A DNA stretch of 64,000 nt from the NCBI GenBank assembly GCA_031261445.1, contig JAISJQ010000024.1, forward strand, positions 1-64,000, read 5' to 3'. Position 1 is the first letter of the stretch, and each line of letters begins with the position of its first letter. The notes beneath the pieces are model-generated. The model did no database searches. It saw only the letters and a program-made list of their open reading frames with translations, and was not told the origin of the DNA. Positions 41,797-50,894 of this stretch are shown here, piece by piece. This DNA is from Oscillospiraceae bacterium (GTDB lineage Bacteria > Bacillota > Clostridia > Oscillospirales > Acutalibacteraceae). A program made the position numbers and the translations under genes.

Positions 41797-44427
41797 CCCT
41801 TTGGCATCATACCACGTGCGCCCGCTGTGCACATCCACCAGCAACGCCACGTCCAGCGTGGCGGCCGCCTCCATCTCTTCTTTGAGGATGCGCTCGGCGA
41901 GCGTCTGCTCTTCCAGCGGGGATTCAAGAATCAGCTCATCGTGCACCTGCAGAATCAGCCGTGCGGCCATGTTCTCCCGTGCCAAACGGTCAGACACCCG
42001 CAACATCGCGCGTTTGATGATGTCCGCCGCCGTGCCCTGAATGGGCATATTGCGTGCCACGCGCTCGCCGAACGAGCGGGTGTTGAAGTTGCTGGCCGTC
42101 AGCTCCGGCAGAGCCAGCGTGCGCCCAAAGAGCGTCTTTGCGCTCCCGTTCGCCTTCGCATCCGCTATGGCCTGCGTCATGTAGGCCTGCACGCCGGGAT
42201 ACGCCGCGTAAAAGCGGTCAATATACGCCTGCGCTTCGGGGCGCGAAACGCTGATGTCCTGCGCCAGCGAGAACGCGCCGATGCCGTACACAATGCCAAA
42301 GTTCACCGCCTTGGCGCGGGCGCGCATGAGCGGCGTGACCATCTCGCGCGGCAGACCGAACACCCGCGCCGCCGTGGCCGCGTGAATATCTTCGCCACTG
42401 CGGAACGCCTCTAGCAGCGCGGCATCGCCGGACATGTGCGCCAGAATGCGCAGCTCAATCTGCGAGTAGTCGGCATCCACCAGAACGTAGCCGTCCTTGG
42501 CACGCAGATAGCGGCGCAGCTCGCGCCCGAGCGGCGTGCGCACGGGGATGTTCTGTAGGTTCGGCTCGCTTGAGGACAGCCGCCCCGTGCGGGTGAGCGT
42601 CTGGTTGAGTGTGCTGTGCACGCGCCCAGTCGCCGCGCCTTGCCAGCCGCCATGATCCATCGCGCGGAGTAGCCCGTCCACATAGGTGGCGTGGAGCTTG
42701 CAAAGCTGGCGGTATTCCAGCACGGAGCGCACGAGGGGGTAGTCGGGGGCTAGATTTTCCAGCACTTCCGCATTGGTGGAGTAGCCCGTCTTGGTCTTTT
42801 TTCCGTGGGGGAGTCCCAGCTTGCCGAAGAGCAGTTCGCCCAGCTGCTTGGGGGAGAGGATGTTGAATTCCTCGCCAGCGGCATCCCAAACCGCACGCTG
42901 TGCGGCCTCCATGCGCCCCTGCAGGCTCTCACCAAAATTGCGCAGCCCTTCGGCATCTAGAGCAAAGCCCTCGTGCTCCATGGCTGCCAAAACGCCCGCC
43001 AGTGGTAGCTCCATTTCGCGGTAAAGCGCATCCTGCCCACTCTCGGCCAGTGCCGCCTCCAGCGCGTCAAACAGCGTGGGGAGGACAGCCGCGTCCTGCA
43101 GGGTGGCAATGGATGGCAGATCGTTCATATCGTCCGGCACATGCACGGGCACGTCCGCCACGCCGTATGCCTGCGCCACCCGCGCCGTGCTGTAATCCGA
43201 CCGCCCAGAGCGCAGCACATACGCCGCCAGTGCGCTGTCGCCCGCCACCGCGCGTGCCTGAATCCCTAGCGCCAGTGCTAAGCGGTGCAGGCTTTTGGCG
43301 TCATCGCTGTATTTGGCGACCTTTTCGTCTTCTAGCAGGCTTTTCAAAAAGGCTGGGTACGCCTCCGCATCGCCGGGCGCAAGCACGCAGGCCTCTGGCA
43401 GCGCGAAGAGCAAGCCCTGCTCCGTCAGGACGCAGTAGGCGCGTTTGTCGCCGCGCAGACGCGTCAGGAGCGCGGCAAAGTCCGTCTCCACGCGGCAGGG
43501 GATGGCTTGTTTTGTGGGCGTAGCTTGCACGGCTTGCGCTGGGACATCTGCCCCCAACTTCAGCCGCTCAAGCATCTTGAACATCTCCAGATCCGCCAAA
43601 AACGCCGTAATCCCTGCCACGTCTGGGGCAGCGATTGTGTAGGCGGCCGCGTCGGTGTCGGGTAGGGGGATATCGCACGCAATCGTGCCCAACGCGCGGC
43701 TGAGGAAGGCGGCGTCACGCCCAGCGGTCAGCAGCATCTTGGGGCGGGCTTTGAGCTCAGGGGTGTCGATGTCCACGGCGGCGTAGAGGTTCTCTAGTGT
43801 GCTGAATTTTGTGACGAGCGCACGCGCGGTTTTGTCGCCAATGCCCGCCACGCCGGGGATGTTGTCCGATGAGTCGCCGCAGAGCCCCTTGTATTCGATG
43901 AGCTGCGCGGGCGCGAAGCCGTAGTCCGCCTGAAAAATTTCGGGTGTGACGGCTGTGGTGACGGCCTGTCCCATTTTGCTGGAGGCCAGCAGTACCGTCA
44001 CGTTTTCGTCCACGAGCTGTAGCGCGTCGCGGTCGCCCGTGGCGACAAAGACCGTGTGCCCAGCGGCGGCGGCCTTGTGCGCTAGTGTGCCCAAAATGTC
44101 GTCCGCCTCGTAGCCCGGCAGGGAAAGCGTGCGAATGCCCAACAGGGGGAGCAGCTCCTGGATGCGCGGGAACTGCTCGGCCAGCTCTGGGGGCATGGCG
44201 TGGCGGCCGGCCTTGTAGTCGGCGAACTGTTGGTGGCGGAAGGTGGGGGCGTGCACGTCAAAGGCAACGGCCAGCGCGTCGGGGGCAACGTCTGAGCGCA
44301 ATTTGTTCAAAATCTGCAAGAAGCCGTGCACCGCGTGGGTGAAGCGGCCATCCTTGGTGGTCAGTGGGCGCACGCCGTAAAACGCGCGGTTAATGAGGCT
44401 GTTGCCGTCCAAAATCAAAAAAGTCAT
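41794..44427 (-). CDS. polA: DNA polymerase I
   Basis: Removes primers and fills gaps in replication and repair. The 877 residues contain an N-terminal 5'-3' exonuclease/FEN domain, a central domain that has lost the acidic proofreading residues (VETDFAALL in place of DxE), and a family A polymerase domain with motif A DADYSQIELRIL, helix O RAKAVNFGIVYG and motif C LQVHDELILE. It should therefore lack 3'-5' proofreading, as in many Bacillota. ATG at 44427 with GGGGGG upstream; the frame start at 44463 overlaps the promoter. Confidence 0.95.
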   Translation of the reverse strand: MTFLILDGNSLINRAFYGVRPLTTKDGRFTHAVHGFLQILNKLRSDVAPDALAVAFDVHAPTFRHQQFADYKAGRHAMPPELAEQFPRIQELLPLLGIRTLSLPGYEADDILGTLAHKAAAAGHTVFVATGDRDALQLVDENVTVLLASSKMGQAVTTAVTPEIFQADYGFAPAQLIEYKGLCGDSSDNIPGVAGIGDKTARALVTKFSTLENLYAAVDIDTPELKARPKMLLTAGRDAAFLSRALGTIACDIPLPDTDAAAYTIAAPDVAGITAFLADLEMFKMLERLKLGADVPAQAVQATPTKQAIPCRVETDFAALLTRLRGDKRAYCVLTEQGLLFALPEACVLAPGDAEAYPAFLKSLLEDEKVAKYSDDAKSLHRLALALGIQARAVAGDSALAAYVLRSGRSDYSTARVAQAYGVADVPVHVPDDMNDLPSIATLQDAAVLPTLFDALEAALAESGQDALYREMELPLAGVLAAMEHEGFALDAEGLRNFGESLQGRMEAAQRAVWDAAGEEFNILSPKQLGELLFGKLGLPHGKKTKTGYSTNAEVLENLAPDYPLVRSVLEYRQLCKLHATYVDGLLRAMDHGGWQGAATGRVHSTLNQTLTRTGRLSSSEPNLQNIPVRTPLGRELRRYLRAKDGYVLVDADYSQIELRILAHMSGDAALLEAFRSGEDIHAATAARVFGLPREMVTPLMRARAKAVNFGIVYGIGAFSLAQDISVSRPEAQAYIDRFYAAYPGVQAYMTQAIADAKANGSAKTLFGRTLALPELTASNFNTRSFGERVARNMPIQGTAADIIKRAMLRVSDRLARENMAARLILQVHDELILESPLEEQTLAERILKEEMEAAATLDVALLVDVHSGRTWYDAKG

Positions 44428-44453
44428 TGCGTCCCCCCGTTTTTCTCTCCTAT

Positions 44454-44482
44454 AGCATACCACATTTTGGGCAAAAACTCAA
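44454..44482 (-). promoter_or_regulatory. polA promoter
   Basis: Minus strand: TTGAGT (44482-44477), 17-bp spacer, TATGCT (44459-44454). Confidence 0.6.
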
Positions 44483-44497
44483 GATGTTTGAAATGTG

Positions 44498-44812
44498 AGG
44501 TGTGGACAATCTGCGTTGATTATATGTAGGGGCGCACGTCCTCGTGTGTCCGCTGATTCTCATGCTAATCCGCATTTGAAATTCTTTCGTAGGGGCAACC
44601 CTTGTGGTTGCCCCGATAACGCGTTTTGAGTAAAGGGCGACCACAAGGGTCGCCCCTACCTCTGTCTCGATCTGCAATAATTTTTATTGCAGATTTGTAT
44701 CACAAATGCAGCGGGCGGCAGGTTGCCGCCCCTACAAATCAATATATGGATACCATCGGCGGTTATCCAGAACAGGGTAGGGCACGCCCTACCCCTACAG
44801 AGGTGTGCGGGA
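44498..44812. repeat. Family A composite repeat cluster between polA and holB
   Basis: Fills most of a 480-base gap with no gene. GTGTGGACAATCTGCGTTG flank plus GTAGGGGCGCACGTCCTCGTG; the two-hairpin composite from about 44590 (GTAGGGGCAACCC..GGGCGACCACAAGGGTCGCC); GCGGGCGGCAGGTTGCCGCCCCTAC; and GTAGGGCACGCCCTACCCCT. The order matches the rel-carB gap closely. Confidence 0.87.
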
Positions 44813-44856
44813 TAAGGATACAGATATATTTTTTTGCGAGATTTTGTCTCCCCCTC

Positions 44857-44885
44857 TTGTAACTCGCGCCCAAATCGGGTATAAT
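44857..44885 (+). promoter_or_regulatory. holB-ricT-thrS promoter
   Basis: TTGTAA, 17-bp spacer, TATAAT. Confidence 0.7.
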
Positions 44886-44906
44886 TAGGGCAACTTCCAA
44901 TCGGGG

Positions 44907-45761
44907 GTGCTTGTGGTTGTATCCGGCTCTGCTGCGCAGACGGCTTTTTTTGAGACATTGCGAGGGGGACGCGTGCCCCACGCGGTGCTTTTAGAGGGCG
45001 GCACGGCGGAGGGACGACTGGAGACGGCGCACACGTTCTGCGCGGCTTGGCTGTGCGAAAGCGTGGGCGTGCCCTGCGGACACTGCAACCACTGCCGCAA
45101 AGCGTTGGGGGGCTTTCACCCAGATGTCACTACCCTGCGCGACGGCGAGGACGGCAAGCAGCAGATCGGCGTGGACGCCGTGCGTGCGCTGCAAATGCAC
45201 ACCAGCGTCAAACCCGGCGAGGCCGCGCGGCGCGTATTCGTCATCGAAAACGCACACAAGCTCACCGTGCAGGCGCAAAACGCCCTGCTCAAGTCCATTG
45301 AAGAGCCGCCGCCCGCCGCGTGTTTCTTGCTCCTGTGCCCCAGCCGCAAGGAATTGTTGACCACCATCCTCTCGCGCGTCACCAGCTACGCCCTGCCCGG
45401 CGTGGCGGAGGATTTTGGCGAAGAGGCCACCGAGGCGGCCACACAAATCGCGCAAGCGCTGGCGCACAATGATGAGTACGGCGTTTTGGCGGCCACCGCG
45501 CCCTTCGACAAAAACAAGCCGCTGTTGACCGAGGCGCTGGGCGCACTCAAGGCCCTCCTGCGCGAAGGGTTGATTTACGACGCGGGGTGCGCCGTGGAGA
45601 ACGGGGAACTGGCGCAGGCGCTGGCCGCGTTGGGGACAGCCCGCATCGCCACACTGATTGAGCGCGTGCGCGGACTGGAACAAGACCTGACGCGCAACGC
45701 CAACCTGTCGCTCTTGCGTGTGCGGATTCCCGCCGTGTTTTTTGACACAACATTATCATAA
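44907..45761 (+). CDS. holB: DNA polymerase III delta' subunit-like clamp loader protein
   Basis: Clamp-loader subunit of 284 residues. The AAA+ fold is recognisable (PHAVLLEGG, RRVFVIENAHKLTVQAQNAL, LKSIEEPP), with an SRV sensor-type triad instead of SRC. The P-loop lacks GKT (GGTAEGR), as expected for non-hydrolysing delta'. A zinc knuckle is present in CGHCNHC with upstream Cys residues. Start uncertain: GTG 44907, or GTG 44913, which is better spaced from GGGGG. Gene order holB-ricT is common in Bacillota. Confidence 0.88.
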   Translation: MLVVVSGSAAQTAFFETLRGGRVPHAVLLEGGTAEGRLETAHTFCAAWLCESVGVPCGHCNHCRKALGGFHPDVTTLRDGEDGKQQIGVDAVRALQMHTSVKPGEAARRVFVIENAHKLTVQAQNALLKSIEEPPPAACFLLLCPSRKELLTTILSRVTSYALPGVAEDFGEEATEAATQIAQALAHNDEYGVLAATAPFDKNKPLLTEALGALKALLREGLIYDAGCAVENGELAQALAALGTARIATLIERVRGLEQDLTRNANLSLLRVRIPAVFFDTTLS

Positions 45762-45772
45762 GGAGAGTTCTC

Positions 45773-46618
45773 GTGGAGGAAAAGAAAGAAATGGTGACCA
45801 TTGTTGGCTGTCGCTTTGACGGCGCTGGGCGCGTGTATTCGTTCAATCCCGGCGGTGTGGTGTATGAGCCGGGGGACGACGTGATTGTGGAAAGCGAGCA
45901 CAACATCGATATGGCGCGGGTGGTGTTCGGCAACCGCCAGATACCCAAAAGCAATCTGCAAAAGCCGCTCAAGAGCATTTTGCGCAAGGCGACGCAGGCG
46001 GATCACACCACCATGGCCAACTATGCCGTGCGCGAAAAACACGCTTTTCGCATCTTTGCGCAGAAGGTGGCCGAGCACGGGTTGCCTATGGAACCTGTGC
46101 GCGCGCGCTCCACGTTTGACGGCAAAAAGATGGTGCTGTATTTCATCGCGGAGAGCCGTGTGGACTTCCGCGCTCTGGTCAAAGACCTGATTGGCCAGTT
46201 TCGCTACCGCGTGGAACTGCTACAAATCAACGCGCGGGCGGAGGCGCAGATGTTTGGCGGCTTTGGGCTGTGCGGGCGACCGTTTTGCTGCACGGGGCAT
46301 CTGATGGACTTCCCGAAAATCAGCCTAAAAATGGCCAAGGGGCAGAATCTCTCGCTCAATTCCGAGAAAATCAGCGGCGCGTGTGGGCGACTGATGTGCT
46401 GCCTGTCCTATGAAGAAGAGGCGTATAAACATCTGCGCCGCGTGACGCCGAGCGTGGGCGAGAAAGTCAAGACGCAGCAGGGCAGGGGAGAGGTTGTGGA
46501 GAACAACCTCATGAGCGGGATGCTCAAAGTCCAGCTAGAGCGCGGCCCCGCCCTGCCGCAGGATTATCACCGCCGCGAAGTCGAGCGCCTACGCGATGTA
46601 GGCAAAAAAGCAGATTGA
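45773..46618 (+). CDS. ricT: PSP1-domain protein RicT
   Basis: A 281-residue homologue of B. subtilis RicT (YaaT), which with RicA and RicF binds Fe-S clusters and stimulates RNase Y processing, biofilm and sporulation pathways. The PSP1 region has its Cys-rich signature CGRPFCC followed by CGRLMCC, around residues 165-210. GTG start with AAGGAG 7 bases upstream, 11 bases after holB. RicA/RicF are not in the window. Confidence 0.92.
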   Translation: MEEKKEMVTIVGCRFDGAGRVYSFNPGGVVYEPGDDVIVESEHNIDMARVVFGNRQIPKSNLQKPLKSILRKATQADHTTMANYAVREKHAFRIFAQKVAEHGLPMEPVRARSTFDGKKMVLYFIAESRVDFRALVKDLIGQFRYRVELLQINARAEAQMFGGFGLCGRPFCCTGHLMDFPKISLKMAKGQNLSLNSEKISGACGRLMCCLSYEEEAYKHLRRVTPSVGEKVKTQQGRGEVVENNLMSGMLKVQLERGPALPQDYHRREVERLRDVGKKAD

Positions 46619-46653
46619 CCCTATATTATTGCAACGACATAAGGAGTTCTCCC

Positions 46654-48411
46654 ATGGCAGTAGACATCAAAACACTGCGCCACAGCGCTTCTCACGTGCT
46701 CGCGCAGGCGGTTAAGCGGCTGTATCCGGCGGCCAAATTGGCCATTGGTCCGGCCATCGACAACGGCTTTTACTATGATTTCGACGTGGAAAAGCCTTTC
46801 AGTACCGAGGACTTGACGACCATCGCCGCCGAGATGAAGAAGATCGTCAAGGAGAACCTGCCCATTGAGCGCTTCAGCTTGCCTGCCGACGAGGCCGTTG
46901 CGCTGCTGGAAACAATGGGCGAGCCCTACAAAGTCGAGCTGGCGCGTGAGCACGCCGATAAGGGCGAGGACATCAGCTTTTACAAGCAGGGCGAGTTTGT
47001 GGATCTGTGCGCAGGGCCGCACGTGATGCGCACGGGCAACGTGAAGGCGTTCGCACTCACCAGCTGCACGGGCGCGTACTGGCGCGGCGACGCGCACAAC
47101 AAAATGCTCCAGCGCATTTACGGCACGGCGTTTCCCAATCGCACGGAGCTGGACGCGTACTTGGTCGCCGTGGAGGAGGCCAAAAAGCGCGACCACAACG
47201 TCATTGGGCGGCAGCTGGGCTACTTCCTGATGAGTGAGCCCGTGGGGCAAGGTCTGGCGCACTTAGCGCCCAAGGGCGCGAAGCTGTTCCAGATTCTCAC
47301 GCGCTACGTGGAGGACATGGAGGACAACGAGTACGGCTACGTGCGCACCAAAACGCCGTTCATGGCCAAGAGCGACCTGTACAAAATCTCTGGGCACTGG
47401 GATCATTACAAAGACGGCATGTTCGTCTTAGGCGATGAGGAGAAGGACGAGGAAGTCTTTGCCCTGCGCCCCATGACTTGCCCGTTTCAGTACCAGATTT
47501 ACCTAGCGAACATGCACTCTTACCGCGACCTGCCTGTGCGCTATGGCGAGACCTCCACGCTCTTTCGCAATGAGGCCAGCGGCGAGATGCACGGCCTCAT
47601 CCGCCTGCGCCAGTTCACCATCAGCGAGGCGCACATTGTGCTTGCGCCCGAACAGCTGGAGAGCGAATTTGGCACCTGCCTACAGCTGGTGCAGCGCATC
47701 ATGGGCGAAGTCGGCCTGCTGGATGACCTGACCTTCCGCTTCAGCAAGTGGGACGCGAACGACCGCGAAAAATACGAGGGCACGCCGGAAATGTGGGAGA
47801 CCGCCGAGAACACGCTGCGCACCATTTTGGACAACATCGGGCTGGACTACACCGAAGAGATTGGCGAAGCGGCGTTTTATGGCCCGAAGCTGGACATCCA
47901 GACCCGCAATGTCTACGGCAAAGAGGACACCATCATCACCATCCAGCTGGACATGATGCTGGCCGAAAAGTTCGGCATGACCTACGTGGCGGCGGACGGC
48001 ACGAAGCAGACGCCGTACATCATCCACCGCACGAGCATTGGCTGCTACGAGCGCACCATGGCCATGCTACTGGAGAAATACGCCGGGGCGATGCCCCTGT
48101 GGTTTGCGCCAGAGCAAGTGCGCATTCTGCCGCTGACCGACCGCAACCATGCCGCCGCGCAGGCACTGCAAGTGCAGCTCCGCGCCCACGGTCTGCGCAC
48201 GGAAGTCGACACCCGCAGCGAGAAAATCGGCTACAAAATCCGCGAAGCGCAGGTGGACAAAATCCCCTACATGCTCCTGCTGGGCGACAAGGAAGAGGAG
48301 AGCGGCGCGGTCTCCGTCCGCCGCCGCGACAAGGGCGACCTAGGCGCACAAACCGTGGCGGATTTCATCGCCTCCGCCGCGGCGGATGTGGCCGCCAAGG
48401 CACTGTGGTGA
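46654..48411 (+). CDS. thrS: Threonyl-tRNA synthetase lacking the TGS domain
   Basis: Charges tRNA-Thr. The 585 residues start directly with the editing domain (HSASHVLAQAVKRLYP, then LCAGPHV), so the ~60-residue N-terminal TGS domain of usual bacterial ThrRS is missing. The class II catalytic core has zinc Cys in MTCPFQYQIY, motif 2 region RNEASGEMHGLIRLRQF and a C-terminal anticodon-binding domain. AAGGAG lies 7 bases before the ATG, and the short upstream extension contains no TGS. It follows ricT by 35 bases with no T-box leader, so it is probably read from the holB promoter. Confidence 0.94.
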   Translation: MAVDIKTLRHSASHVLAQAVKRLYPAAKLAIGPAIDNGFYYDFDVEKPFSTEDLTTIAAEMKKIVKENLPIERFSLPADEAVALLETMGEPYKVELAREHADKGEDISFYKQGEFVDLCAGPHVMRTGNVKAFALTSCTGAYWRGDAHNKMLQRIYGTAFPNRTELDAYLVAVEEAKKRDHNVIGRQLGYFLMSEPVGQGLAHLAPKGAKLFQILTRYVEDMEDNEYGYVRTKTPFMAKSDLYKISGHWDHYKDGMFVLGDEEKDEEVFALRPMTCPFQYQIYLANMHSYRDLPVRYGETSTLFRNEASGEMHGLIRLRQFTISEAHIVLAPEQLESEFGTCLQLVQRIMGEVGLLDDLTFRFSKWDANDREKYEGTPEMWETAENTLRTILDNIGLDYTEEIGEAAFYGPKLDIQTRNVYGKEDTIITIQLDMMLAEKFGMTYVAADGTKQTPYIIHRTSIGCYERTMAMLLEKYAGAMPLWFAPEQVRILPLTDRNHAAAQALQVQLRAHGLRTEVDTRSEKIGYKIREAQVDKIPYMLLLGDKEEESGAVSVRRRDKGDLGAQTVADFIASAAADVAAKALW

Positions 48412-48422
48412 TTGTCTACGAT

Positions 48423-48513
48423 ATGTAGGGGCAACCCTTGCCTGTGCCCTGCGGGTATGGTTGCCCCGATAACGCATTTTGCGTAAAGGGCGACCACAAG
48501 GGTCGCCCCTACA
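48423..48513. repeat. Family A two-hairpin composite after thrS
   Basis: GTAGGGGCAACCC..GGTTGCCCC, then GATAACGCATTTTGCGTAAA and GGGCGACCACAAGGGTCGCC-CCTAC. Third copy of the composite seen at about 2878 and 44590. Confidence 0.88.
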
Positions 48514-48541
48514 AAATTCCGTGCGATTTTTGCATAGGGTA

Positions 48542-48570
48542 TTGACATTGTGCCGCAAACATGCTATAAT
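48542..48570 (+). promoter_or_regulatory. Promoter of the AT-rich secreted protein gene
   Basis: TTGACA, 17-bp spacer ending TGC, TATAAT: consensus with extended -10. Confidence 0.88.
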
Positions 48571-48629
48571 GCCAGATATTGGGCAGGTTGTCACAATCTG
48601 CGCACAAAACAACAGCCAAGGAGACCAAA

Positions 48630-50858
48630 ATGGAAACCATGTCGAATTTTGCCCCCCCCCCCTGTGACGTTTCGTCAACAGACTCGACGCTGAAAAAGGC
48701 GTTCAGTGCTTTGCTCGCGCTTCTGCTGGTGGCAGGGGTGTTTTTTGTTGTGCCGGTTAGCGTGAGCGCCGATCTAGGTAATGAAACTTATGAAAAGGCA
48801 ACGGCCTTACCACTAAATGAGTGGTATTACGGAAATACCGTAAACAGCAAGGATGTTGACTGGTACACATTCGCGCTAGAGAGTGATGGGTACATTACGA
48901 TAAATTTTGAAGCACCAAGAATCAGTAGCACAGGCTGGAGTTTTTATCTCTTTAACTCAACCACGGGGCAGTTTGTTTCCTATGACAGACAACTTCTCAA
49001 CTATTATTTTGAGGGTAGTTCCTCAATTCAATCTGGGCAAAGAGTGGGTCTGCCCGCTGGAAAATATTTTATAGAAATATTACCTAGCTACAACAAAATT
49101 ATGAGCTATTCTTTCAAAATTGACTTTACTCCGAACACTATATGGGAAAAAGAACCCAACAGCACATATGACTTCGCCGTGCCAATAAACTTAAATACCT
49201 CCTACTATGCAAGTACCTCCTACCGCAATGTTCGCCCCGCTGTTGTTGTGAACACCATATACGATATTGACTGGTACACTTTCACCTTACCGAGCGAAAA
49301 AACACTATTGATTTATTTTGATTACGAAAAATTCAGCAGCTCTAGCTGGATCTTTCGCCTGTATGATGCCACAACGGGGCAATATACATCCGTTGGTGGG
49401 CGTTTATATACTCAAACGTTCAAAACAAATGCAACACCAGAGGCGATAAAAATTCGATTGCCCGCAGGACGATATTACATTGAGGTAAATCCAAGCTTTC
49501 TTTATACCTACGCCGAGTACACCCTAAAAGTCTCCGACCAAATTCCTGTTACGGACATTAGCCTAACCCCGCTTTCTGCAACTCTTTGTCGGGGACAGGG
49601 CATAGATCTGAAAGCGAGTATTACACCTGGTGATGCTACAAACAAAACGGTTACATGGTCAAGCGATAAACCCGCAATCGCCAGTGTGGACTACACAGGA
49701 AAAGTCACGGCAAAGAGCGCAGGAACGGCGATCATCACTGCCAATAGTTCCAATAACAAAACGGTCAAATCCACAATTACGGTGCGCTCTACCCATGCTT
49801 GGGGCGCGTGGAAAGTAACCAAAGCGGCTACTTGTACAAGCGCTGGCTCACAAAATCGCACTTGCCCTTGCGGCGAAAAACAAACACAGAGTATAAAAGC
49901 CCTCGGACATAGCTATGGCTCGTGGAAAGTCACAAAAAAGGCAACAGACACAGCGACAGGCATAAAAGAGCGCAGTTGCAAGCGTTGTCTGGCAACGAAT
50001 ACGGCAACTATTCCTAAAATTGCCGCTAAGCCAAAAGCTGACAAAAAGGCAGGAACATATACAAAGAGTGTAAAAGTCAAGATGACTTCAAGTACAAAAG
50101 GCGCGACGATTTATTACACCACCGATGGCAAAACGCCGACGACAAAATCAAAATCCATCAAAAATGGTAGCGCGATAACCCTAAAAAAATCCGCGACACT
50201 AAAGTTGATGGCGGTTAAAAAGGGTATTAATAATAGCGAAGTAACCTCAGTTAAGTACAAAATCATCGATACGACCACAGCACCTACAAATTCTAATGTG
50301 CCCAAAAACAAGACTGCAAAGGCTGGGTATAAAATTACGCTAAAAGCACCAAAAAACGCTGATTTGTATTACACAATCACAACAAATGGCAAAACGCCTG
50401 CTACGCCCACAACGAAATCCACGAAAGTCACAAAAGGCAAATCGAAAACCATCACTATCAACAAGACAACCAAACTCAAAGCTATGACGATTCAAAGCGG
50501 CTTGAAAAAGAGCACAGTAGTTTCGCGGACGTACATCGCTCTTAAAAAGAATCAGGTGTCTGGCGTATTGCGCAAAGGTACTTGGTATCATGACGGCATG
50601 AGGGAATGGTTCGATTATTACTACGTTGCCTTGCCACTGGATCAGTATTTAGCGGTTGCGAGAATGGCAAATAGCCAAACTGAATCCAGCGCATACAACG
50701 CAAAACAGCTTTATGAAGTGCATCTTGTTCCAAATTCTAGCGTGAACTTGAATAATCGTGTAGGAAAAACCGTTATATTGACTTTGGATGTCGCGATGGA
50801 GGGGCATACGATTCACCATCAGCGAGATTACGTGGCTTGGGTTGCGAAAGTTTCATAA
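48630..50858 (+). CDS. Secreted PPC/BIG2/chitobiase-C-like surface protein
   Basis: A 742-residue secreted protein. An unusual ~20-residue N-extension precedes the signal helix (FSALLALLLVAGVFFVVPVS). Then come two PPC-like domains (VDWYTFALES; IDWYTFTLPS), a BIG2 domain (about 310-390), two Cys-containing GAWKVTKAATCT-type repeats, two chitobiase/hexosaminidase C-terminal-like modules (ATIYYTTDGKTPTTKS; DLYYTITTNGKTPATPT) and an unrecognised ~100-residue C-terminus. Composition is visibly AT-richer than its neighbours, suggesting recent acquisition or different selection. ATG at 48630 with AAGGAG upstream. The 11-C tract 22 bases into the frame could switch it on and off. Confidence 0.8.
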   Translation: METMSNFAPPPCDVSSTDSTLKKAFSALLALLLVAGVFFVVPVSVSADLGNETYEKATALPLNEWYYGNTVNSKDVDWYTFALESDGYITINFEAPRISSTGWSFYLFNSTTGQFVSYDRQLLNYYFEGSSSIQSGQRVGLPAGKYFIEILPSYNKIMSYSFKIDFTPNTIWEKEPNSTYDFAVPINLNTSYYASTSYRNVRPAVVVNTIYDIDWYTFTLPSEKTLLIYFDYEKFSSSSWIFRLYDATTGQYTSVGGRLYTQTFKTNATPEAIKIRLPAGRYYIEVNPSFLYTYAEYTLKVSDQIPVTDISLTPLSATLCRGQGIDLKASITPGDATNKTVTWSSDKPAIASVDYTGKVTAKSAGTAIITANSSNNKTVKSTITVRSTHAWGAWKVTKAATCTSAGSQNRTCPCGEKQTQSIKALGHSYGSWKVTKKATDTATGIKERSCKRCLATNTATIPKIAAKPKADKKAGTYTKSVKVKMTSSTKGATIYYTTDGKTPTTKSKSIKNGSAITLKKSATLKLMAVKKGINNSEVTSVKYKIIDTTTAPTNSNVPKNKTAKAGYKITLKAPKNADLYYTITTNGKTPATPTTKSTKVTKGKSKTITINKTTKLKAMTIQSGLKKSTVVSRTYIALKKNQVSGVLRKGTWYHDGMREWFDYYYVALPLDQYLAVARMANSQTESSAYNAKQLYEVHLVPNSSVNLNNRVGKTVILTLDVAMEGHTIHHQRDYVAWVAKVS
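48652..48662 (+). repeat. Homopolymeric tract of 11 C in the secreted-protein gene
   Basis: Eleven consecutive C at codons 8-12, before the signal peptide. Any length change not divisible by three would abolish the protein. Confidence 0.9.
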
Positions 50859-50890
50859 AAAACAGGGGGCGAGCCACGCGCTTGCCCCTG
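50857..50890 (-). terminator. Intrinsic terminator after the NusG-II gene
   Basis: Minus strand CAGGGGCAAGC/GCTCGCCCCCTG hairpin followed by TTTTTT. Its sequence is family A-like, so a repeat appears to serve as terminator here. It lies between convergent genes. Confidence 0.75.
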
Positions 50891-50894
50891 CGTT

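Noticed and set aside
46619-46653. T-box riboswitch before thrS
   Set aside because: Only 35 bases separate ricT and thrS, with no room for a T-box; the gene is read from upstream.
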